Positions 1 through 11,530 are shown, counted from the stretch's first letter. The stretch: DNA of 64,000 nt from Dromiciops gliroides (GCF_019393635.1 NC_057862.1:243460941-243524940), one strand, 5' to 3'. Notes: generated by a model not told the origin, from the sequence alone. Program-made: numbers and translations.

Positions 1-67
1 ATTTGAACTCAGGTCCTCCTGAATCCAGGGCAGGTGCTTTATCCACTGCACCACCTAGCTGCCCCCC
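1..67 (-). mobile_element. tRNA-derived SINE (cut by window edge)
   Basis: Reverse of the SINE head: GTTCAAAT box B region at 1-10 and CTAGCTGCCCCCC at its 5' end. The rest is outside the window. Confidence 0.9.
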
Positions 68-113
68 ACAACCATCAAAATCTTAAGAATTCTGATTAAT
101 ACATTATGAGAAG

Positions 114-269
114 GGGCAGCTAGGTGGCGCAGAGGATAGAGCACTGGCCCTGGAGTCAGGAGTACCTGAGTTCAAATCCAGCCTCAGACACTTAACACTC
201 ACTAGCTGTGTGATCCTGGGCAAGTCACTTAACCCCAATTGCCTCACTAAAAAAAAAAAAAAGAAAAAA
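114..269 (+). mobile_element. tRNA-derived SINE (MAR1/WSINE1 type)
   Basis: Complete copy. Box A-like TGGCGCAGAGG and box B-like GTTCAAATCC form an internal Pol III promoter; a tRNA-unrelated part and A-rich tail follow. Target duplication ATACATTATGAGAAG at 99-113 and 270-284. Confidence 0.95.
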
Positions 270-329
270 ATACATTATGAGAAGTTAGGATTCAAAATGA
301 CTGATGACAAAGCATGCCTCCATCATTGT

Positions 330-515
330 CATCCCTAGCATTTATTTACACAGACCTTTAAGGCTTATAAGTCCTTTATAAATATCTTATTTGAAGCTCA
401 CAACAACCTTGAAGGTAGCAGCTGTTATTAAAATCACCATTTTACAGATGAGGAACCTGAAGCAAAGAGCACTTAAATGCCTTACCCAGGGTCACAGAGC
501 CAGTCAATAAACATT
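330..515 (-). mobile_element. Old MIR/THER-type SINE
   Basis: CATTTTACAGATGAGGAACC and TTACCCAGGGTCACAGAGCC mark the core of an ancient tRNA-SINE in antisense. Confidence 0.5.
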
Positions 516-1440
516 TGTTAGATGACTTTTATAATACTAGGTACTATGTTAAGTGCTGGGAATACAAAAGAGTCTGAGCTTAAGCCTTTCACGGTGTAAT
601 AGGGGAAACAACATGCAAACAACTAAGTACAAACAAGATATATACAGGATAAACTGAAGATAATCAATAGAGGGAAAGCACTAGTAAACCTTAAATGTCA
701 CTTAAAAACAACAATAGTAACAGTAATAGCAATTATGATACTGTCCTGGTGGAATCATCCCATTTCTTGTCCTTATTATAATCACTCAAGTCCTTAGCCG
801 GGTTATGAGCTACTATCATCCTTAATCAAACCATATAGCCCATTACCCTGCCTGTGTACCTCATCTACCTCTCATACCTCCAATTCCCTACTTAGCCTCA
901 GTTCTTAACTTCTAGCTTCTCTCCTCATTACACACACACCTCCTGGTCTCAACCTGCCAAACTACGGGCTATTATCATGAGCAGCTAAAGCCTCTTTCTC
1001 GAAAGCCAGATTTAAACTCGGCCTCAGGTCTGGCACTCTATCTAGTGGCACTTGGACTACTAGTGCAGAATGAGACATACGAATTCTAACAAGACCAAAG
1101 AAAATAAATTTTTTTTGGCTTGACTGTATTTGTTCGTTATAAGGAAGGACTCTTGTGTGGCAGGGAAGGGTCTGCAGAAATACTGACAAGAGATTAAAAA
1201 AAAAAAAAAGATTTAAAAAATACACAAAAAGAGCAGGAAGCCCGGAATGGAACAGGAAAAACCATGTCAATGTTGGTACTTCCACTTTAACTATATATTA
1301 AAATACAAGGTGGACATAATACATTAAGTTTCATATACGATTCTCTTTTTCTGACTTTTTTTTGTGAGGATATGTTCATGCTCTTCAGTTTATGGGTTTT
1401 TTCAAAATTGTTTTGAAAACCTTTAAAAATTACAAAAGAG

Positions 1441-2259
1441 AGGTGACCAGTTGTTCTCCAGTCCTGTACCCTGGCAGCCCTGTGGGCTCCACCACTGCCA
1501 CTGAGATGCCAATGAAGGGGTGTTTCCCCATCTGGTGGACCCTGCAGTACTTGAACCAGGGCAACATTGTGTTTAAGAGCTTGATCAAGGTCATGATCGT
1601 GAATTACAACACCTACAGGGAGCTGAGCGAGGGAGCCAGGAAATTTGTGTTTTTCAACATTCCTCAGATTCAGTACAAAAACCCCTGGGTGCAGATCATG
1701 ATGTTCAAGAACATGTCGCCATAGCCATTTCTGCGCTTTTATTTAGATTCTGGTGAACAAGTTTTGATGGACATGGAGGACAAGAGGAACAAAGAGATTG
1801 TGCTGCATATTAGAAAGATCCTGGGGAAAAATGAATTACTCAAGATGGAGGAGCCAGAGAAAAAGAAGCTCTCACCCAGCTAACTCTGAACCCAAAAAAT
1901 ATTGCCTGTGGAAATGTATCTGTGAAGTGGAAGGACAGGTCCCCTGCCCCGCCATTGTGCCTCTGCCCAAAGAGATGATTGGCAAGTACAAAGCTGCTCT
2001 GAAAGCCAATGTTCAAGACTAAGGGCTGTTGGGAGGCTTATGGTGCCTGGGACACCTGAGCCTATGCTGAAAGCCAGGTGATAGAGAACCAGCCACTGGT
2101 AAGCTCCCAGGCCTCTCTTTGTAGCTCAGGAAAGCCCAAGCTACCTCATGTGCAAAAAGACCCATTTTAGACACTAGGACAAGACTGAAGGAGCAAGAAG
2201 ACAAAGCAAAGCTGGCGGCTATATATGAAAAGGTTAATTTTGCTAATAAAACACTCTAA
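1441..2259 (+). pseudogene. MRPS25: MRPS25 processed pseudogene
   Basis: Intronless copy of mitochondrial ribosomal protein S25 (mS25). The frame from ATG at 1506 reads [20 protein letters not shown]... and [20 protein letters not shown], then a stop (TAG) interrupts [15 protein letters not shown] frameshift near 1860 moves the rest ([13 protein letters not shown]..., EGQVPCP, VPLPKEM-GKYKAAL) to another frame, ending at TAA 2020-2022. AATAAA lies at 2245-2250. It is bounded by a perfect 16-bp target-site duplication AAAAATTACAAAAGAG (1425-1440 and 2260-2275). It lies in a PRPF39 intron in the opposite orientation. The functional gene must be elsewhere. Confidence 0.93.
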
Positions 2260-2675
2260 AAAAATTACAAAAGAGAATCCAGAGAAGTGTGGGAATTTGT
2301 GTGACTGATACAGTAAAATAGAACCAAGATTTATACAGTAACTACAATGCCAAGAAAAGCAAAGGAAAGATTTAAGAACTATCATCAATGCAACAATCAT
2401 GTTTCAGAAAAGCGTTAATAAAACAGTTCACCTCTACTGGTAGAGAGGTCACAAATCAAAGGTAAGAATGAGACATTCTTCTTCAAATATGACCAATGTG
2501 TGAATTTGTCTTTGATAACTATACCTATATAGATAAATAAAGGGGGCTTCTGGTTAGGATGCACTGCTGGGACAGTGGAAACCCCCAAGGGTGTATAATG
2601 AGTGGATAAATAGGGATGCAATTTTTTTTTTTTAAAGAAAAGATTATCAATGAAATATTTTAAAAATACATAGGA

Positions 2676-2848
2676 TGGGGGGCAGCTAGATGGCGCAGTG
2701 GTTAAAGCACCGGCCCTGAATTCAGGAGTACCTGAGTTCAAATCCGGCCTCAGACACTTGACACTTACTAGCTGTGTGACCCTGGGCAAGTCACTTAACC
2801 CCCATTGCCTGCAAAAAAACAACAAAAAAAAGGAAATAAATGGATTAA
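2676..2848 (+). mobile_element. tRNA-derived SINE, first of a tandem pair
   Basis: Complete copy. Flanked by AAAAATACATAGGA at 2662-2675 and 2849-2862; the second duplicate is also the left flank of the next SINE. Confidence 0.93.
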
Positions 2849-2862
2849 AAAAATACATAGGA

Positions 2863-3020
2863 TGGGGGCGGCTTGGTGGCGCAGTGGATAAAGCACCAGC
2901 CCTGGATTCAGGAGTTCCTGAGTTCAAATCCGGCCTCAGACACTTGACACTTACTAGCTGTGTGACCCTGGGCAAGTCACTTAACCCCCATTGCCCCGCA
3001 AAAAAAAAAAAAATTAAAAA
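2863..3020 (+). mobile_element. tRNA-derived SINE, second of a tandem pair
   Basis: Complete copy with the same AAAAATACATAGGA duplicate at 2849-2862 and 3021-3034. Two insertions used one site. Confidence 0.93.
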
Positions 3021-3088
3021 AAAAATACATAGGACATAAAAATGAAGTTCAGAAGAGGTCAATAACAAGTGCGGTTTTGCTACTATTC

Positions 3089-3112
3089 TACACACACACA
3101 CACACACACACA
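3089..3112. repeat. (CA)n microsatellite
   Basis: Uninterrupted ACACAC run of about 24 bp. Other short tracts: (GT)n 23322-23356, (TA)n 26517-26535, (TA)n 41127-41147, (TA)n 49975-50006, (GT)n 60391-60411. Confidence 0.9.
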
Positions 3113-3429
3113 GAGTTTTTAAAATGTTCAGTTTCATATAAAAAGTTCCTGTCCATGTTATATTTAAATTGTATATTTGTTCAGTTCCACCATTAAAAAA
3201 AAAAAGTCAGGACCCAGCCACACTATCCAGGATTGGTAGCAGGGGACAAAGACTGTCCCTAACACAAAATTCCAATATAGAAACTGAGGCTGGAGATGTG
3301 TAAACAGAAGAAAATTCCTAACATGCTGAAGAAATATGGTTAAGATACACCCAAGGAAAAAAAAAGATACACCCAAGAAAATAACTCCATAACAAATACA
3401 AATAGAACTTGTAAATAAGATTCAATGTT

Positions 3430-3905
3430 TTATTCCCTCTATCATAGCCACCTCCTCAACAACACTCTCCAAGTCCATGCCAGAGAACAGGAACTAGGGG
3501 AATTTGAATCTTGAAGGCTCACTCACTCTCTTAACCAGCAAATGCCTCTCCTAAAACAATACTTTAGGAAAGCTCTAGCAATGCTTCACTTTACTTCCTC
3601 CTCTCCGGGGTCACTAACTCCAGATTCTTCCCTCATAACCATGCAAGCTTATACCTGGCACCCTTATTTAGTCCAATCACTGGGATCCTTTCCTTCTTCC
3701 CAGTTCTGGAACCATCAAGTTACTTCTTATATTGTTCTAGGATTAAGTGTGTTGAATATCCACTCACCATTCCTGTACCTTTTATCAACCAAAATACCCA
3801 TTAGAATAATGTAACTTTTGTGAGAACAGGGACTGTCTTTCCTTTCCTATTTGTATACCCAGTGCATAGCACATAGTAAGCATTTAATAAATAACCTTTA
3901 CAAAT
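3430..3905 (+). mobile_element. L2-type LINE 3' end
   Basis: Ends with GGGACTGTCTTTCCTTTCCT, CCCAGTGCATAGCACATAGT and AAGCATTTAATAAATAACC, the usual L2 tail. A 90-codon ORF here is part of the repeat. Confidence 0.55.
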
Positions 3906-4949
3906 TTAATTATATGAAATATTGCAACTAATTTTAAAAAAAGAACAAATTAGATATCTACTATCAAAAACTGATCTGAACAAAACTGACCTAGAGGTGA
4001 ATGAAGAAAACCAATTTGAGAATCACTAGTACTGACCACCAATATGAACAGGCAGTTTTCAGATGAAGAAATCAAAGCTATCTATAGTCATGAAAAAATG
4101 CTATAAATCACTATTGAATAGAGAAATGAAAATTAAAACAACTGAGGTACCACTTCACACCTATCACATTGACTAATATTACAAAAAGGATAAATGATAC
4201 ATGTTGGAAAGGATGTGGGAAAATTGGTACACTAATGCAGTAGTAGTAGAGTTTTGTACTGATCTAACCATCCTGGAGAACAATTTGGAACTTAGGCCAA
4301 AGGCCAATCAAACTGTGCATACCCTTTCATCCAACAATATCATTATTCAGTCTGTATCCCAAAGATATCATTAAAAAGGAGAGGACCTACATGTGCAAAA
4401 ATATTTATAGCACCTCTTTTTGTGGTGCCAAAGACTTAGAAATTGAGGAGATGCCCATCAATTGGGAAATGACTAAACAAGCTGCGGTATATTAATGTTA
4501 TGGAATAGTATTATGCTATAAGAAATTATGAGCAAGATGATTTCAGAAAAACCTGTGAAGACTTACATGAACTGATGCAAAGTAAAGTGAGTAAAACCAG
4601 GAGAATATCGTATACAGTAATAGCAATATTGTACTGATAATCAACTATGAATAACTTAGCTCTTCTCAGCAATACAATAATCCAAGACAAGTCCAAAGGG
4701 TTCATGATGGAAAATGCTATCCACATCCAGAGAATTAGGAGTCTGAACGCAGATTGAAATATACTATTTCCACCTTCCTAATTTTTGTATTTGTGTGTTT
4801 TTCCCCCCTTTTTGGTATGTTTTTTCTTTCACAACATGACTAATATGGAAATGTTTTACATGATTGCACTTGTAATCTATATAAAATTACTTACCATTTT
4901 AGTGAAGGAAGGAGAAAATTTGAAACAAAATTTTTTAAAAACAAATGTC

Positions 4950-5092
4950 GGGGCAGCTAGGTGGCACAGTGGATAGAGCACTGGCCCTGGAGTCAGGAGT
5001 ACCTGAGTTCAAATCTGACCTTAGACACTTAACACTAGCTGCGTGACCCTGGGCAAGTCACTTAACCCCAATTGCCTCACCCCCCCCAAAAA
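4950..5092 (+). mobile_element. tRNA-derived SINE
   Basis: Complete copy in an L1 3' end; flanks share AAATGTC (4943-4949, 5093-5099). Confidence 0.9.
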
Positions 5093-5123
5093 AAATGTCA
5101 TCAATTGTTTTTACATGTAATTG

Positions 5124-5300
5124 GGGGGGCAGCTAGGTGGCACAGTGGATGAAGCACCCACCGGCCCTGGATTCAGGAGTACCTGAGTTCAAATCTGGCC
5201 TCAGACACTTGACACTTACTAGCCGTGTGACCCTGGGCAAGTCACTTAACCCCCATTGCCCCGCAAAAAAATAAATAAATAAATAAAAACGAAAAAACGG
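5124..5300 (+). mobile_element. tRNA-derived SINE
   Basis: Complete copy with an (AAAT)n-containing tail; TSD ACATGTAATTG at 5113-5123 and 5301-5311. Confidence 0.92.
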
Positions 5301-5439
5301 ACATGTAATTGGTAAAAAAAATAAAATACTATTTAAAAAACCCACCAGATTCCATGAAAAATATGACCAAACAAAAAACCTAGATATCATATTTCCAAAA
5401 AATTGTAAAAAAAACCAAAAAAACCTGCCCACAACTATT

Positions 5440-5970
5440 GGAATCAGAGGACAAACTTAAAATAGAAACACTCCATTAATTGGTTATCTCCTGATAGAAG
5501 CCCAAATAAAAAACCCTCAGAAACATATCCAAAACCCAGAGCATCCATATCAAAGAAATAGTGAAAACAGCCAAAAAGATACCAAGGAACCATATTCAGA
5601 GTCACACAAGACAATGTCACAGTAAAAAAGGAAAGGAAGTCTTGGAATGACATACCAAAAGGCAGAAGAAAAGATTTAACTACCAAGTATAACTTATCTT
5701 GCAAAACTGAGAATAATTCTGCAGGGGTAAAACTGTAGAGGAAATTGTCAAGTATTCCTGATGAAAAGACCTGAAATGAGTGGAATCTTTCAAGTACAAG
5801 CATAGGAGGCAAGGGAAAATGGGAAAGGTAAATAAATGCAGATGAGCAACTAGAAAGGTCTAGATGATGAACCAGTGATTACATTCCAATCAAAGGAGAA
5901 AAAAATAAATGGCTCTTCAGATTCCCAATTGTCTTAAAGGACCACAGAGAAAATAAAAAACTAAAGTAGG
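5440..5970 (+). mobile_element. Degenerate L1/HAL1 ORF1-end fragment
   Basis: Nucleotide resemblance to the end of ORF1 in elements A and B: AACTTATCTTGCAAAACTGA, then CTGATGAAAAGACCTGAAAT. More diverged than those copies. The reading frame is lost. A long minus-strand ORF here is a shadow. Confidence 0.5.
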
Positions 5971-6139
5971 GCTCGACCTGAGTATGCTTCTGCTTTATGT
6001 TGTAGGTTTTAAGAGAAATGAAAATGGAAGGAAAGAGGAATACACTAAGGGAGAAAGGGGGAGAAAGGACTTATTTCTCATAATTTTTGTGGATAAGACG
6101 ACTATAAAAACAAGGGTGAAAAGAAGCATCTTACAAACC

Positions 6140-6298
6140 TTGTTGGGTTTTTTAAAATTTTTTTGTGGAGCAATGAGGGTTAAGTCTTGCCCAGGGTCAC
6201 AGAGCTAGTGGCAAATGGCTGAAGCTTGATTTGAACTCAAGTTTTCCTGAATCCAGGGCCGGTGGGTGCTTTATCCACTGTGCCACCTAGCTGCCCCC
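6140..6298 (-). mobile_element. tRNA-derived SINE, antisense
   Basis: Ends GCCACCTAGCTGCCCCC; TSD TACAAACC at 6132-6139 and 6299-6306. Lies just before element A. Confidence 0.9.
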
Positions 6299-6975
6299 TA
6301 CAAACCATGGTTTTTTTGGAACAAGGCTTCAATATATAATTTATTGTAGAGCAGAGCCAAGATGTTGGAGGAAAGACATTCAACACAGAGCTCCTGATAC
6401 AATTACCCCCAAAACAGGAATAAGAGAACCCCATGAGCAGAAAAATCCACAAAAAGATGGGCTGAGATTATTTTCCAGACATAGACAGATTAAAGGGGGC
6501 CGTGCTGGACTGGTTATGTCCAACCCCCCAATCTCACTGAGAGACCCCAAGCACGCTGCACCAGAGTAACTTACTCCCAGCCTCTGAATCAGCTACAGCA
6601 CCAGCGTCTTCTGCAACTAAGCTTGCAGTTGGGTGAAAGGGCTGAACAGCTGGCTGGGGGGAAAAGTGCAGGGGTGTCAACTGGACCTAGGGAAGAATTC
6701 GGCTGTCCCACCCCAGCAGGGAACCAGGAAGAAATCCTAAGCAGTGGGAGGCACAGATGGGGGAGGGGCACAGACTCATAGAAGATAAGAACCACAGCAC
6801 AGAAAGCTTTGCTGGTTGGTTAATTAGTAATTTGACTTGAGGTTATCTTTGGACCAGAGAACATTCCAGGTAAGAGAAAAATCTGCCCTTCCTCAAACCA
6901 AAATACCTGGGACCCTCTGAACTTGGGACAGTGTAGCCCCGTTGGGGAGTTAAAAGTCAAGTAAAAGACAGCAAG

Positions 6976-7922
6976 ATGAGCAAGCAAAGAAAAGTTGAGA
7001 ATTATAGAAAGTTTCTTCAGTGACAAGGAAGATCAAGGTGCACCCTGAGAAGAGGATAACAACCTCAGGGCCCCTTCCAAGAAAAATATGAATTGGGCTC
7101 AGGCCATGGAAGGGCTCAAAAGGGACTGTGAAGAGAAAGTAGGAGAGATAGAAGATTTAGAGAGAGGGAGGAAAGAATGGAAAGAGAAATGAGAGCGATA
7201 CAGGAGAGCTATGAGAAAAAAGTCAACAGCTTGAAAAGCCAAATGGAAAAAGATTAAAAAGCTGGTTGAAGAAAATTATTGCCTAAGAATTAGGACAGAA
7301 CAAATGGAAGCTAGTGGCCTTATGAGAAATCAAGACACTGTAAAGAAAATCTGACTGAATAAAAAAATAGAAGGCAATATGAAATATCTCCTTGGAAAAA
7401 CAGCTGACCTGGAAAATAGATCTAGAGAGATAATTTGAAAATCATTGGACTACCTGAAAACCATGACCAATGTAAGAGTTTAGATAACATCTTCCAAGAG
7501 ATTGTCAGGGAAAATTTCCCTGATATTCTAGAAGCAGAAGGTAAAATAGAAATTGAAAGAATCCACTGATCACCTCCTGAAAGAGATCCCAAAAGGAAAA
7601 CCTCCAGGAATATTATAGTCAAATTCCAGAACTCCCAGGTCAAAGAGAAAATATCACAAGCAGTAAGAAAAAAGGAATTCAAATACTGTGGAGCTCCAAT
7701 AAGGATAAAACAAGATCTAGCAGCTTCTACATTAAAGAACCAGAGGGCATGGAGTATGATATTCCAGAGGGCAAAGGAACTCAGACTACAGCCAAGAATC
7801 ACTTATCCAGCAAAACTGAGTATAATCTTTCAGAGGAAACAATGGAACACTTCGATGAAAAAGAGGACTTTCAGGCATTCATGATGAAAAGACCTGAAAT
7901 GAATAGAAAATTTGACTTTTAA
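6976..7922 (+). pseudogene. L1-type ORF1 pseudogene (element A)
   Basis: Degenerate ORF1p of a LINE-1. Starts near an ATG at 6976 (MSKQRKVEN-like) and ends at TAA 7920-7922. In the plus-strand frames one can follow the acidic N-terminal tract, the coiled-coil region (7100-7330), the RRM start DLENRSR then (frame lost) KIIGLP, and the C-terminal domain with ERDPKRKTSRNIIVKFQNSQ and PAKLSIIFQRK. Several frame breaks make it non-functional. ORF1p is an RNA-binding trimer that packages L1 RNA. Confidence 0.75.
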
Positions 7923-8015
7923 GTATAAGACCCTGGAGAAGAATAAAAAGGTAAACAGGAAAAAGAAATCATGAGGGACATCATGAGGTTAAATTGTGTG
8001 TAATTTAAAATTCTA

Positions 8016-8510
8016 AATGTGGGTTCAAATCTGTCCCCCCAGTTTGAGGGGAAACTGGCTAAAATCACTGACAAATGAGTATTTTTAAGGGTTTACTAAA
8101 AAGATAAGATAGTAAAGAAAAAGATCAAGAACAGATTTCTTATAGCATGGAAATCCTAGCCCTCCTAAACCTCTCACTTGAAGTTCTCTCGTACCAAAAC
8201 GTGTCTCGAATCAAAAGAGGAAGAAGCCCTCCACCAGTGTGGGCTTCCTACTTTGCATCCTCCTCCCAGAAATGGGAGGCTCATCAAGTTGACTGGCTGG
8301 TAGGTTTGATAGACAGTACCCATGAGCAAACATCACTTCCTGACACCAAGGACCTGACCACATGGCTTGCCCTCAGACGCCTTCTCCTCATGGCAGAGAT
8401 TTCCTACAATAACTCCCCAGTTATTTCCTACAATAACTCCAACTGTTACAACTGTTTACATTCTTACATGAGAAGATAATACTTCCAACTCATAAGAACT
8501 TTCTCAGTAA
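8016..8510 (-). mobile_element. LTR-like insertion inside element A
   Basis: Begins TGTGGGTTCAAATCTGTCCC on the plus strand. Its reverse complement ends with a polyadenylation-type stretch and CCACA, like the LTR at 53069-53587. It separates ORF1 from the antisense SINE-like segment of element A. The right limit is uncertain; the 110-codon ORF across it is not recognised. Confidence 0.4.
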
Positions 8511-8553
8511 GGAATACACAGATGACACTGGTCTGAACTGAATATCAAGGTCA

Positions 8554-9394
8554 TGTAGGAGGCAAAAAGGGGTTAATAGAAAAACCTAAGGTCCAAGCTC
8601 CATTTCAGATATTAGCTCCAAAATGGAGTTAGACCCCAGTTAATGGATAACTTATGCTAGGTTATCATACCCACAGTGATCAGTACCCATAATGGGACCA
8701 CAAAGGGTCAGGCCATATAACAATAAAAGAAATGACAAAGTTTTAGAAATTCTTTCTTTTTTGGGGGAGGGAGAAGGGGGGCAATGAGGGTTAAGTGACT
8801 TGCCCAGGGTCACACAGCTAGTAAGTGTCAAGTGTCTGAGGCCAGATTTGAACTCAGGTCCTCCTGAATTCAAGGCCTGTGCTTTATTCACTGTGTCATC
8901 TAGCTGCCCCAGTTTAGAAATTCTAATAAAAAATGGTATTTTGAAACGAGCCATGGGCATCAGAAAGAGCCATGCGCAGAAAAGGCCAAATTTGCCCCCA
9001 ATTTCACCATATGACCTGTAAACCCCAAAAACACACCTCCACAGAAAAAGGTATCTGCTTTGGGGGTTGGCTTAGGACCCCAGGAACTCCCAATTAGGAT
9101 AAGCCCTCCCCTGTACCTTCCCAAGGTGGAGAATATAATAATGAGTAGGACAGGTCCTCCCTTGTACCTCCCCCCAAGGTAGAGATTATTATGAGACTGA
9201 TAATCTATTTATCCATACTATAAATATAACTGTCTTTTCTTTCACTATTTGAGAGATACCTTTCCACTTTTCTGGTTCTCTCCCTGTGATCACTCACAGC
9301 ATTGCAACAAAACTTGAGAAACTGAATCACTGAGTGTTGTAATTCTTTTGAGACGACTCACAATCAATATGACCCCAAATTCCATCCCACATCA
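8554..9394 (+). mobile_element. Solo ERV-type LTR inside element A
   Basis: Starts TGTAGGAGGCAAAAAGGGG and ends near CCATCCCACATCA, about 685 bp after removing a SINE (8754-8912). A second full-length copy lies antisense at 33415-34038 and two partial copies at 36.1-37.0 kb. No adjacent gag, pol or env, so it is a solo LTR left by recombination. Confidence 0.8.
8754..8912 (-). mobile_element. tRNA-derived SINE, antisense, in the LTR
   Basis: TSD TTTAGAAATTCT at 8742-8753 and 8913-8924. It is younger than the LTR that it splits. Confidence 0.93.
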
Positions 9395-9414
9395 AAGGGA
9401 TGATACCTGTAAAG

Positions 9415-9545
9415 CATTTTTTTTTTGTTTATCCTTGCTCTTTGTGGGGCAAACAGGGTGGGGTGTCATATTTGGGGCCAGATTTGGGCTTGGGGCTTCC
9501 TGGGTTCAGGGCTGATGCTTTGTCCACTGTGCCACCTAGCTAACC
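9415..9545 (-). mobile_element. Old SINE-like segment, part of element A
   Basis: Diverged antisense SINE (TTTGTCCACTGTGCCACCTA GCT at its end). Element B has the same segment in the same relative place (44524-44645), so it is a component of the family, not a recent insertion. Confidence 0.6.
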
Positions 9546-10867
9546 CATGATGACATCTTTAAAATAGGGTTGAGGGGTAGGAGGAATAGACTGGGAGAGG
9601 TGGACTGGGGAGAGGTAGCTCACATGAAGAAAACAAGAAAAAAGCTTAAGGAGGGGAAGGGAAGATGGGGAAGGAGTGAAGGAGTGAGTGAACCTTACTA
9701 TCATCAGAATTGGCTCAAAGAGGGAATAACATACATACTCAAGTGGGTATAGTAATATATTTTTGCCCTGAGGAAAAGTGGGAGGGGAGGGAGATAAGGG
9801 GTGGTGGGAGAAGAGGGGAAGGAGGGAAGGGAAGTTTGGGGGAGGGAGCTGTAAAAAGAAAAACACTTTCAAGAAAGGTGAAGATGTTGTGCATAACTGC
9901 ACATGTAGGATGTAGATTGAATTGCTTGATTTCATAGTGAGGAAGAAAAATTTAGAAAAGAGAATTAGCTCCAAGACCATAACCTCATCAGAGTGGGCTC
10001 AAGGAGGGAATAACATACACACCCAATAGGGAGGAGTAATCTACTAAATCCTACAGGGAAGTAGGAGAGGAAGAGGATAAGGAGGGAAGGGTGAATGAAG
10101 GGAGGGTAGAGCAGGGGAGGGGCAATCAGTAGGAAAACACTTTTGAGGAGGAATAGGGCAACTAAGATAGAAAACAGAGTAAATATCATTGGGAGGGAAT
10201 AGGATGGAGGAAAAGAGTTAGGATGATTGACTACAATGGCAGAATGTATGGTACCTACTCTGCTGGGCTATTGTGAAGAAAATTATTTGTCAAGTTTAAG
10301 GTGCTATATAAAAGTCATGATCAACAGGATGCTATCAGAAAAACCTGGAAGGACCCACGTGAACTGAAACAGAGAGAAATGTACTATATACAAAATAACA
10401 GCAATAGTGTAAGATGATCTGCTGAGAAGCACGTGGTTATTTTCTGCAAGGCAATGATCCAATATAACTCTGAAGGACTTAGAAAATTTAAATTGTAATA
10501 CATCTACAGAGAAAGAACTGATGGCATCTGAAAACAGACTGAAACACATTTTTTTGACAATTCCTTAATCTGAAGTTTTGTTTTTATCTGTTTTCTCTCA
10601 CAACCTAGCTAATGTAGAAATGTTTTCCATGACTTCTCATGTATAACTTACATTGAATTGCTTGAGTTCTTGGTGTGGGGGGGTGGGAAGGGAGGGAGGA
10701 AGAGAAGTTGGAACACGAAGTTTTAAAAAACATGTCAAAATTTGCTTTTGCATGTAATTTGGAAAAAAAATTCTAAACAGAAAAAAAAATTATTGTAGAT
10801 ATCAAATTCAACAGGGAAATAGGTAAAGAAGGGAAGCAGAAAAATGTTTAAGAGGGAAGGGATAACA

Positions 10868-11125
10868 AAACAAACATCAACTTTTGTTGATCAATTATTT
10901 CAGCCATCTGACTCTTTGTGACCACATTAGGAGTTTTGACAAAGATACCAGAGTGGTTTGCAATTTCCTTCTCTAGCTCATTTTACAGATGAGAAAACTG
11001 AGATAAACAGGATTCAGAGACTTGCCCAGTATCACACGGCCAGTAAGTGTCTGAGGCCAAATTTAAATTCTGGAAAATGAATATTCCTGAATGCAGACCT
11101 GGCACTTCACTACCTAGATATCAAA
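10868..11125 (-). mobile_element. Older, long SINE (MAR1-like), antisense
   Basis: Contains the extra 5' block GTTTGCAATTTCCTTCTCTA and CATTTTACAGATGAG before the common TTGCCCAGTATCACACGGCC part. Diverged. Confidence 0.65.
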
Positions 11126-11520
11126 AAATATCAATCACCTAAGGATAATCATAAAGGGGGATGGAGGGAGGTGAGGGGAAAAGGTCAAAGGAGAATTTTT
11201 AAAATATAAGCACCAGGGTGGCTAGGTGGCACAGTGGATAGAGCACCAGCCTTGGATTTGGGAGGACCTGAGTTCAAATCCGACCTCAGACACTTGGCAC
11301 TTACTAGCTGTGTGACCCTGGGCAAGTCACTTAACCCCCATTGCCCCGCAAAAAAAAAAAAAAAAAGAAGAAGAAGAACCAAGGGTCTGGATCTGGGCAA
11401 AGGAGTAGTCAGGCACATTACTAGGGTAGATCCCATTCTTATTCTCCACTTTTTTTTGTTTGTTTGTAAAAGAGGGCAGAGAAGATAAATTATACTAAGA
11501 GTTGATGGAAAAAAAGAAAG
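11126..11520 (+). repeat. Unclassified repeat, copy 1
   Basis: GGATAATCATAAAGGGGGAT, then (after a SINE at 11214-11375) ACCAAGGGTCTGGATCTGGG and TAGATCCCATTCTTATTCTC. It matches 13455-13680 in order. No TSD, TIR or coding frame recognised. Confidence 0.5.
11214..11375 (+). mobile_element. tRNA-derived SINE
   Basis: Complete copy (GGCTAGGTGGCACAGTGG ... long A tail). No clear TSD. Confidence 0.88.
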
Positions 11521-11530
11521 AAAAAAATAG

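Larger units (their letters stand above)
4030..5345 (+). mobile_element. L1 3' fragment (ORF2 tail and 3' UTR)
   Basis: Starts with a degenerate AATATGAACAGGCAGTTTTC (NRQFSDEE in intact copies), runs through the ORF2 C-terminal region and a 3' UTR ending in an AATAAAATAC-type tail. Two SINEs (4950-5092, 5124-5300) are inserted near its end. Confidence 0.75.
6351..10789 (+). mobile_element. HAL1-like L1-derived retroposon A (ORF1, no ORF2), interrupted
   Basis: Bounded by a 10-bp duplication TTATTGTAGA (6341-6350 and 10790-10799). In order it has an L1-type 5' UTR, a broken ORF1, an antisense SINE-like segment (about 9415-9545), a purine-rich region with degenerate repeats (9546-10255) and an L1-type 3' end with an A-rich tail (10256-10789). 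No ORF2 reverse transcriptase or endonuclease is seen, only a degenerate ORF2 tail. Two LTR insertions lie inside. Element B at 43.1-46.2 kb shares the plan. Confidence 0.7.

Noticed and set aside
114..269. tRNA genes suggested by box A/box B motifs
   Set aside because: The motifs belong to tRNA-derived SINEs with A-rich tails and TSDs; no cloverleaf with a proper acceptor stem.
2415..3137. 240-codon minus ORF with repeated LPRVTQLVSVKCLRPDLNSG
   Set aside because: It is the translation of two antisense SINEs; the same peptide recurs wherever the SINE occurs.
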